From positions 1 through 9,298 of the forward strand of contig CALAHA010000170.1 of NCBI GenBank assembly GCA_937891565.1: DNA of 9,298 nucleotides, read 5' to 3'. Positions 5,506-9,298 of this stretch are shown here, piece after piece (within the stretch, counting starts at the first letter, position 1; each line of letters starts with the position of its first letter). The notes beneath the pieces were generated by a model that worked only from the letters and a program-made list of their open reading frames with translations, did no database searches and was not told the origin of the DNA. Source of the stretch: an uncultured Ilumatobacter sp. GTDB taxonomy: Bacteria > Actinomycetota > Acidimicrobiia > Acidimicrobiales > Ilumatobacteraceae. The position numbers and the translations under genes were made by a program.

Positions 5506-6337
5506 GCACCTCTTTTGCTGCATCGCGGTATGCAATTGCACCTCGCGACATTGGATCGAACGTATTAATGGGTTGGCCAAACGACGGCGCCTCCGACAAG
5601 CGAACGTTGCGCGGAATAACACTGCGAAGCACTTTGTCCCCAAAGTGCTCACGGACTTCAGCAACAACTTGCCCCGCAAGCTTGGTTCGAGCGTCGAACA
5701 TCACGCAAAGAATCGTGCTCATCTCCAGCGTGGGGTTGAGATTCCGTTTCACCAGATCAACATTCCGAAGTAGCTGACCTAAGCCCTCCAGAGCGTAGTA
5801 CTCACACTGAATCGGCACCAGCACCTCGGTCGCAGCCGATAAACCATTGACGGTGAGGAGCCCCAATGATGGGGGACAGTCGATAAGGACATAGTCGTAA
5901 TCGTCAATCACCGCGTCAATCGCCCGTTTCAAGCGCTGCTCGCGACTAAACGCCGGCACGAGTTCAATCTCGGCGCCAGCAAGATCGAGTGAGGCGGGTG
6001 CGACAAACAGATTCTTCACATCAGTTGGCTCGACCACGTTGTCGAGTGGCTCCTCATGCATAAGTACGTGGTACATCGAGAGTTCAAGGCCGCGATTCTC
6101 AATCCCAAGGCCGGTCGATGCGTTGCCTTGTGGGTCGAGATCAATAAGGAGTGTTCGAAGCCCGAGCTCAGCAAGTGACGCGCCGAGGTTCACAGTGGTG
6201 GTCGTCTTACCGACCCCACCCTTCTGATTAGCTACCGCCATGATGCGGGGGAGTGAACGTCCAACGGATGCGACCACCTCAGGGGTTTGGACAGATTCAC
6301 TTACAGTAGGGGAGGGGGGTTCCTCGGTATCCGACAC
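5486..6337 (-). CDS. parA: Chromosome-partitioning ATPase ParA (Soj/MinD family)
   Basis: This Walker-type ATPase binds DNA non-specifically as an ATP dimer and, with ParB, moves the origin regions apart. It has 283 residues. The deviant Walker A is KGGVGKTT at 39-46, with the signature first lysine K39. Walker A' is LLIDLDPQGNAS at 63-74, and Walker B is YVLIDCPPSLG at 149-159 (D153). IPRNVRLSEAPSFGQPI at 241-257 is the conserved C-terminal ParA segment. The start is a GTG at 6337, supported by GGAG seven bases upstream (6343-6346, - strand). An internal ATG at residue 33 (MAVANQKGG) would remove a 32-residue acidic, Pro/Ser-rich extension. Such extensions are common in actinobacterial ParA, so the GTG is preferred. 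The parS sites lie 87-185 bases upstream, so ParB can also act on this promoter. Confidence 0.98.
   Translation of the reverse strand: MSDTEEPPSPTVSESVQTPEVVASVGRSLPRIMAVANQKGGVGKTTTTVNLGASLAELGLRTLLIDLDPQGNASTGLGIENRGLELSMYHVLMHEEPLDNVVEPTDVKNLFVAPASLDLAGAEIELVPAFSREQRLKRAIDAVIDDYDYVLIDCPPSLGLLTVNGLSAATEVLVPIQCEYYALEGLGQLLRNVDLVKRNLNPTLEMSTILCVMFDARTKLAGQVVAEVREHFGDKVLRSVIPRNVRLSEAPSFGQPINTFDPMSRGAIAYRDAAKEVHARVTS
5509..5512 (-). promoter_or_regulatory. Ribosome binding site of parB
   Basis: GAGG (in GAGGTG) on the - strand lies within the parA 3' coding end. Its spacing is three bases to ATG 5505 and nine to GTG 5499. By spacing alone the GTG would be the better start; the product differs by two residues. 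Confidence 0.5.
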
Positions 6338-6342
6338 ACATT

Positions 6343-6346
6343 CTCC
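6343..6346 (-). promoter_or_regulatory. Ribosome binding site deciding the parA GTG start
   Basis: GGAG on the - strand stands seven bases before GTG 6337. It favours the longer ParA over a start at the internal ATG at residue 33. Confidence 0.6.
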
Positions 6347-6423
6347 AAACGCCGGTCAGCTCGTCCTGTTCGGGACCTTCCTACTGTGCCTCATTCCACG
6401 ACGCGTTACAACTATCTCCGCCT

Positions 6424-6439
6424 GGTTTCACGTGAAACA
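6424..6439. promoter_or_regulatory. parS site 1 (one mismatch)
   Basis: GGTTTCACGTGAAACA differs from the 16-base parS consensus TGTTTCACGTGAAACA only at the first base. The 14-base palindromic core GTTTCACGTGAAAC (6425-6438) is intact. ParB is expected to load here. It lies 87 bases upstream of the parA start. Confidence 0.93.
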
Positions 6440-6440
6440 T

Positions 6441-6466
6441 TTGAGACCACACCTTGAGACCACACC
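6441..6466. repeat. Perfect 13-bp tandem duplication next to parS site 1
   Basis: TTGAGACCACACC occurs twice back to back (6441-6453 and 6454-6466) with no mismatch, one base after parS site 1 and 40 bases before parS site 2. It lies upstream of parA and may be an operator, an architectural site or a recent slippage duplication. No protein can be assigned to it. Confidence 0.9.
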
Positions 6467-6506
6467 GCTCTGATATCGCGACACTCAACGTCCGCAGGAC
6501 ACGCGG

Positions 6507-6522
6507 TGTTTCACGTGAAACA
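6507..6522. promoter_or_regulatory. parS site 2 (perfect consensus)
   Basis: TGTTTCACGTGAAACA is a perfect 16-base palindrome identical to the bacterial parS consensus. It lies 83 bp from site 1, in the parA-rsmG gap, and is a high-confidence ParB loading site that marks this as the origin-proximal centromere region. Confidence 0.97.
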
Positions 6523-6524
6523 TC

Positions 6525-6562
6525 CCTCAAGTCAACTCACATCAATGTGATCTGACTTCAGG
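6525..6562. terminator. 38-bp imperfect palindrome between parS site 2 and the rsmG stop
   Basis: CCTCAAGTCA (6525-6534) pairs with TGACTTCAGG (6553-6562) with one mismatch. Inside, TCACAT (6537-6542) pairs with ATGTGA (6545-6550), separated by a 2x2 internal loop; the centre is at 6543.5. It starts 19 bases after the rsmG stop when read leftward, so a terminator for the yidC-rsmG operon is likely. No clear T-run follows (GGATGTTTCACG, already parS). An operator is the alternative. Confidence 0.5.
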
Positions 6563-6581
6563 CTTCACGCGTCGTCCCTGG

Positions 6582-7130
6582 TCAGCGAACGCATTCTCGC
6601 GTAAAGCAAACGACGCGGCTATCAGATGGAACTCGTACGAGTCCAAGGGAATTGATCAGCTCCGCATCCCACCGGTCACCTCTCGGCGGCTCACTGATGA
6701 CAATGACACCGGGCTCGCCCAGACAACGAACCCCGGTCCGCAGGGTAAGCTCAGGCGGGCCGAAGCCACGAGCCACCACCGCGTCGAATCCAGTGTGACC
6801 TTGGCGAATGGCATCGTCGACGTCGGCAGCTACGACGGTCACATGTTCCAGGCGCATTCGCCGGACTATTCGAGACAGAAAATCAGTCCGCTTCGTCCTC
6901 CGATCCAACAGCGTGATTGAAAGGTCCGGTCGGTCCACGGCCAACACGAGTCCAGGAACGCCTCCGCCTGCACCCAAATCGATCACTGAACCCGAAACAC
7001 CATCCAAAGCCGTCACAAAGGCCCGGGCGTGCTCAATCACCTCGACAATGGGCCTGTCCCCCAAAAAGCCGAGGCGCTGGGAAATTCCCAGCGCCTCGTG
7101 CAATTCCCATTCAACCTGATCCTCGTTCAC
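6582..7130 (-). CDS. rsmG: 16S rRNA (guanine-527-N7)-methyltransferase RsmG, divergent
   Basis: RsmG puts a methyl group from S-adenosylmethionine on N7 of G527 in 16S rRNA; loss gives low-level streptomycin resistance in several bacteria. From GTG 7130 the product has 182 residues. The family lead-in LGFLGDRPIVEVIEHARAF is at 20-38. The SAM-binding motif VIDLGAGGGVPGLVLA is at 49-64, with LLDRRTKRTDFLSR next (strand with acidic end plus helix) and FDAVVARGFGPPE at 115-127. Where E. coli and mycobacterial RsmG carry a Lys-Gly motif (LKG/IKG), this one reads VISEPPRGDRW. The start is uncertain: the frame is open to 7247, but that would overlap the conserved end of jag; TTG 7193 is another option, and none has a good ribosome site. 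It lies in the Mtb gid position between jag and parA. Confidence 0.88.
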   Translation of the reverse strand: MNEDQVEWELHEALGISQRLGFLGDRPIVEVIEHARAFVTALDGVSGSVIDLGAGGGVPGLVLAVDRPDLSITLLDRRTKRTDFLSRIVRRMRLEHVTVVAADVDDAIRQGHTGFDAVVARGFGPPELTLRTGVRCLGEPGVIVISEPPRGDRWDAELINSLGLVRVPSDSRVVCFTRECVR

Positions 7131-7173
7131 GAGGCTCAGTATGTCAGCTGACTGGCTCGACCGTAACGACCTG

Positions 7174-8049
7174 TCAGGCCGGCTCGACGACAACCCTGCG
7201 ATACGGGTCCTCGCCAGACGACGTGCTGACCACACCATCTTCGTCATTCAGCGCATCGTGGATCACCTTGCGGTCGGCTGAGGTCATCGGCTCCAACGAA
7301 CGGGCACTGCCGCTCTCGCGAACCTGGCCCGCAACTTCAGCAGCGAACTTGGACAGTGCAGCCGAACGACGCTCGCGATAACCCGCAACGTCGATCCTCA
7401 AGCGAGTCTCATGGTCACCGAGGCGGCGCTGCGCAGCAACGCGCACGAGGTCCTGCACGGCATTCAGTGTGCGACCGCCCGGGCCAACAAGGAGACCCAG
7501 GTCTTCGCCATGTACCTGCACATCGAGTTCGATTCCGTCGACGGTGAGTTCAGCGGTACCCGTTCCACCGAAGGCGCTGACCAGGTCGTTCATGAACAAC
7601 ACAGCTGCATCGCCCACTTCCTGCGGCGTAACGTCGGACTGGGGGCGCTGTTCGTTACTCATCTTCTTCTCCTGGCTGTTGCCGCGTGATCGGGTCTTCG
7701 ACTCGCTCGTACTTGCAGCCGAATCCTGCTCCGTCGAATCAGCTGACGCTGCCTCGGTCGAAGCGTCATCGCTTGCTTTTGGTGCCTTGCCAGGCTGCTT
7801 CTTGCCAACAGCTGACTGACCACGAGGCTTGTCGGCCTTGGGCTTACGGCGTCGTTCCTGCTTGGCGCGCGCTGGACTCGGCATGATCCGAGCACGAATG
7901 CGCGCTTGGCCGCGGGTTCGTCCAAAAAGGCCCGGCTTGGGCTCCTCGAGCACGTCGAATTCAGCCTCATCGGCTCCGACACCCAGTTGATCGAGTGCTG
8001 CTTCTCGCGCTTCCTCGATCGTTTTGGCAGTGGTTTCCACCCATTCCAT
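7174..8049 (-). CDS. jag: Jag/KhpB-family RNA-binding protein (Jag_N, KH, R3H)
   Basis: This cytosolic RNA-binding protein, encoded next to yidC across Gram-positive bacteria, is linked to cell-envelope and division control. It has 291 residues from ATG 8049. Residues 1-54 are the Jag_N domain (MEWVETTAKTIEEAREAALD, then EEPKPGLFGRTRGQARI). Residues 55-140 are a long Lys/Arg-rich then Ala/Ser/Asp-rich linker with no predicted fold. Residues 142-208 are a KH-type domain with GPGG at 189-192. Residues 212-291 are the R3H domain: MTSADRKVIHDAL has the signature R260 and H264, and GEDPYRRVVVEP is the family ending. A GTG at 8100 would add 17 residues that fit no family pattern. GGAAAGAGAG upstream of the ATG serves as ribosome site. 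It is co-transcribed with yidC; in mycobacteria this is the Rv3920c position. Confidence 0.95.
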   Translation of the reverse strand: MEWVETTAKTIEEAREAALDQLGVGADEAEFDVLEEPKPGLFGRTRGQARIRARIMPSPARAKQERRRKPKADKPRGQSAVGKKQPGKAPKASDDASTEAASADSTEQDSAASTSESKTRSRGNSQEKKMSNEQRPQSDVTPQEVGDAAVLFMNDLVSAFGGTGTAELTVDGIELDVQVHGEDLGLLVGPGGRTLNAVQDLVRVAAQRRLGDHETRLRIDVAGYRERRSAALSKFAAEVAGQVRESGSARSLEPMTSADRKVIHDALNDEDGVVSTSSGEDPYRRVVVEPA

Positions 8050-8074
8050 GTGATTTCTCTCTTTCCTTCGACTG

Positions 8075-8096
8075 GCCGCCGCTCCATGCGGTCGGC
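8075..8096 (-). other. Intercistronic hairpin between yidC and jag
   Basis: GCCG (8075-8078) pairs with CGGC (8093-8096), and CCGC (8079-8082) with GCGG (8088-8091), around a five-base loop with one bulged base. This is eight GC-rich base pairs in the 63-base gap, just before the jag ribosome site on the - strand. It may reduce jag expression relative to yidC or mark a processing point. No T-run follows. Confidence 0.3.
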
Positions 8097-8112
8097 TCAC
8101 GATCTTGATTCG

Positions 8113-9255
8113 TCAGCGTTTCTTTTTGCCGGACGACTTGGGACGATTCTTCACCTGCTTGGCACGGGCAGCTTCGGCTTCCTGACGCGTCGGCGTCGGG
8201 CGGCCTTTGCTCGAACCGGACGGTGTCGGGCGATTCGCACTCGGCTTCTTCGTACCGTTCTTGGACGGAGTGACCCGTTTGTTGCTCACCGGCGACGGCT
8301 TCTCAGTTTTGTCAGCAAGCTTCTTGGACTTGGATCCGGCGTCGCCCTTCGCCGCAGCTAGGTCCCGTTTCGCCTGAGCGAGCATGCCACCGGAGTCGCC
8401 GCTCTTCTTCGACTCTTCACGAGCGGCATCGCCAGCGCGCTGGGCCTGACGGCCAAGTGACTCATCGTCACCGTAAAACTTCTTGGTGATGTAGTACTGC
8501 TGAAGAATACGAAGCAGTGTCTGGAAGATGTAGTAAAAGACGAGGGCCGACAGGAAGAAGATCTGAAACACGGCGAAAAACACCGGCAGGTACTGCATCA
8601 ACTTCTGCTGCGTCGGTGACATTGTCGGGCTGATTGCTGCGCGGGCCGCCACCATCTTCTGCTGGGCAAAGTACAACGCACCCAGCGCAACCACAAGGAG
8701 GGTGTAAACCAGGCCTTCCCTCACCCCGTTGCCTATGGCCTGGAACGCGGAGAGATCGAGGTTGAAACCCCACGCCGGCATGTCTGTCCGGCCATAGAGC
8801 GACAGATAAAGGTCGGAGTCTTTCGCCAAAAACCGGGGAATGAACCCTTGGACAGTGTCGGGGCTACCAATGGCACGCAATGTCGCTGATGCGACCTCCT
8901 TGGCGCCGTTCGTGTCAGACGGCCGATACACGAGACCGCGCAAGATACGGAACATCACCAGGAAGATGGGCATTTGTGCCGCGATCGGCAAACACGACGC
9001 CATCGGATTGACTTTGTGCTCCTGGTAGAGCTTCATCATCTCTTCGTTGAGCTTCTGGCGATCGTTGCGATGCTCGTTCTGCAGTTTGCGCATCTCAGGC
9101 GCAAGCCGCTGCATCTCCAGCATCCCCTTGGTGCTCTTGAGCGTCAAGGGGGTGGTGATTGCCATGACCACAGCAGCGATCAGCGCAATGGCAATGATGT
9201 AGTCGTTCGTGAGGCTGTAGAACCAGGCGAGTAATCCAGCGGGAATCTCGAACAT
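8113..9255 (-). CDS. yidC: Membrane protein insertase YidC (Oxa1/Alb3 family)
   Basis: YidC inserts and folds inner-membrane proteins, alone or with the Sec translocon. It has 380 residues, with no large periplasmic P1 domain and no lipobox. The first helix is at about 19-37 (YIIAIALIAAVVMAITTPLTLK), ending near the hydrophilic-groove basic residue. A charged cytosolic hairpin at 41-82 (EMQRLAPEMRKLQNEHRNDRQKLNEEMMKLYQEHKVNP in outline) follows, then the signature MASCLPIAAQMPIFLVMFRIL at 85-105. Further helices lie at about 180-197 and 222-248. Residues 262-380 are a very basic Lys/Arg/Ser-rich tail ending KSSGKKKR, the kind that contacts ribosomes. Start ATG 9255 has AAAGG upstream. A TGA three bases before it closes the previous frame (probable yidD), and jag follows. 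Confidence 0.97.
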   Translation of the reverse strand: MFEIPAGLLAWFYSLTNDYIIAIALIAAVVMAITTPLTLKSTKGMLEMQRLAPEMRKLQNEHRNDRQKLNEEMMKLYQEHKVNPMASCLPIAAQMPIFLVMFRILRGLVYRPSDTNGAKEVASATLRAIGSPDTVQGFIPRFLAKDSDLYLSLYGRTDMPAWGFNLDLSAFQAIGNGVREGLVYTLLVVALGALYFAQQKMVAARAAISPTMSPTQQKLMQYLPVFFAVFQIFFLSALVFYYIFQTLLRILQQYYITKKFYGDDESLGRQAQRAGDAAREESKKSGDSGGMLAQAKRDLAAAKGDAGSKSKKLADKTEKPSPVSNKRVTPSKNGTKKPSANRPTPSGSSKGRPTPTRQEAEAARAKQVKNRPKSSGKKKR

Positions 9256-9258
9256 CGG

Positions 9259-9298
9259 TCAGCCGCCTTTCTGTTGAGTGGAGGACATCACTGTCGGA
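9259..9298 (-). CDS. Probable 3' end of yidD (mostly outside window)
   Basis: On the - strand one frame reads PTVMSSTQQKGG and ends in TGA at 9261-9259, three bases before the yidC ATG. The other two frames do not give a better gene end. The short spacing to yidC and conserved actinobacterial order (rnpA-yidD-yidC) suggest the C-terminus of YidD, a small membrane-insertion accessory protein. Twelve residues are too few to prove the family. Confidence 0.4.
   Translation of the reverse strand, partial: PTVMSSTQQKGG

Noticed and set aside
5506..5679. Upstream extension of ParB to an earlier start
   Set aside because: It lies inside parA in another frame and encodes Arg-rich, non-ParB sequence; the family motif starts right after 5505.
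6338..6423. Promoter for parA (TTGTAA-like -35 on the - strand)
   Set aside because: No acceptable -10 hexamer at 16-18 bases; not supportable by eye.
7131..7247. RsmG start at ATG 7247
   Set aside because: It would overlap the conserved C-terminal R3H end of jag by 74 bases, has no good ribosome site, and the added residues do not resemble RsmG.
8050..8100. Jag start at GTG 8100
   Set aside because: The Jag_N domain begins at MEWVETTAKT (8049), and the extra 17 residues match no part of the family.
1..9298. tRNA/rRNA genes, CRISPR array, insertion sequence or prophage
   Set aside because: No cloverleaf, spaced direct-repeat array, transposase frame or terminal inverted repeats were seen; gene content is conserved core.

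Overview
The window looks like part of the chromosome-replication/partition neighbourhood of an actinobacterium. Genes in order: the 3' end of an ECF sigma factor, an anti-sigma-type membrane protein, a small two-helix membrane protein, trxB, trxA and a cwlM-like gene on the + strand; then parB, parA, rsmG, jag and yidC on the - strand, with the probable tail of yidD at the right edge. This matches the mycobacterial order sigM / anti-sigma / trxB2 / trxC / cwlM // parB / parA / gid / jag / yidC / yidD, which in mycobacteria leads to rnpA, rpmH and dnaA just outside this window. GC is moderately high by eye (about 58-60 %). That, the divergent RsmG and the small membrane gene between anti-sigma and trxB suggest a non-mycobacterial lineage, possibly Acidimicrobiia. 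The taxon is an inference, not something I can prove here.

Left half (1-4289, all +). The sigma factor tail overlaps the anti-sigma gene by ATGA, so they are co-translated. The anti-sigma-like protein has one membrane helix and a long exported part, but no zinc-binding His/Cys motif in its cytosolic part. After an unknown 107-residue membrane protein comes the thioredoxin system: TrxB takes electrons from NADPH and passes them to TrxA. The cwlM-like gene overlaps the trxA stop and appears to start at a CTG codon. It encodes two peptidoglycan-binding-type repeats and an amidase fold that has lost its zinc ligands, consistent with a regulatory rather than hydrolytic role.

Middle gap (4290-4578). 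This is a convergent gap holding a DnaA-box cluster: two perfect TTATCCACA boxes in opposite orientation, plus near-consensus boxes at exact 12-bp steps. It is the most interesting non-coding element here.

Right half (4579-9298, all -). ParA and ParB segregate the replicated origin. Two parS sites (one perfect 16-mer, one with a single mismatch) lie just upstream of parA, with a 13-bp tandem repeat and a 38-bp imperfect palindrome between parA and rsmG. RsmG methylates 16S rRNA, Jag/KhpB binds RNA, and YidC inserts membrane proteins; they read as one leftward operon from the yidD side.

No tRNA, rRNA, CRISPR array, insertion sequence or phage gene was seen. The gene content is conserved core; the unusual points are the DnaA-box cluster, the CTG start, the dead-amidase CwlM and the structured parA-rsmG gap.
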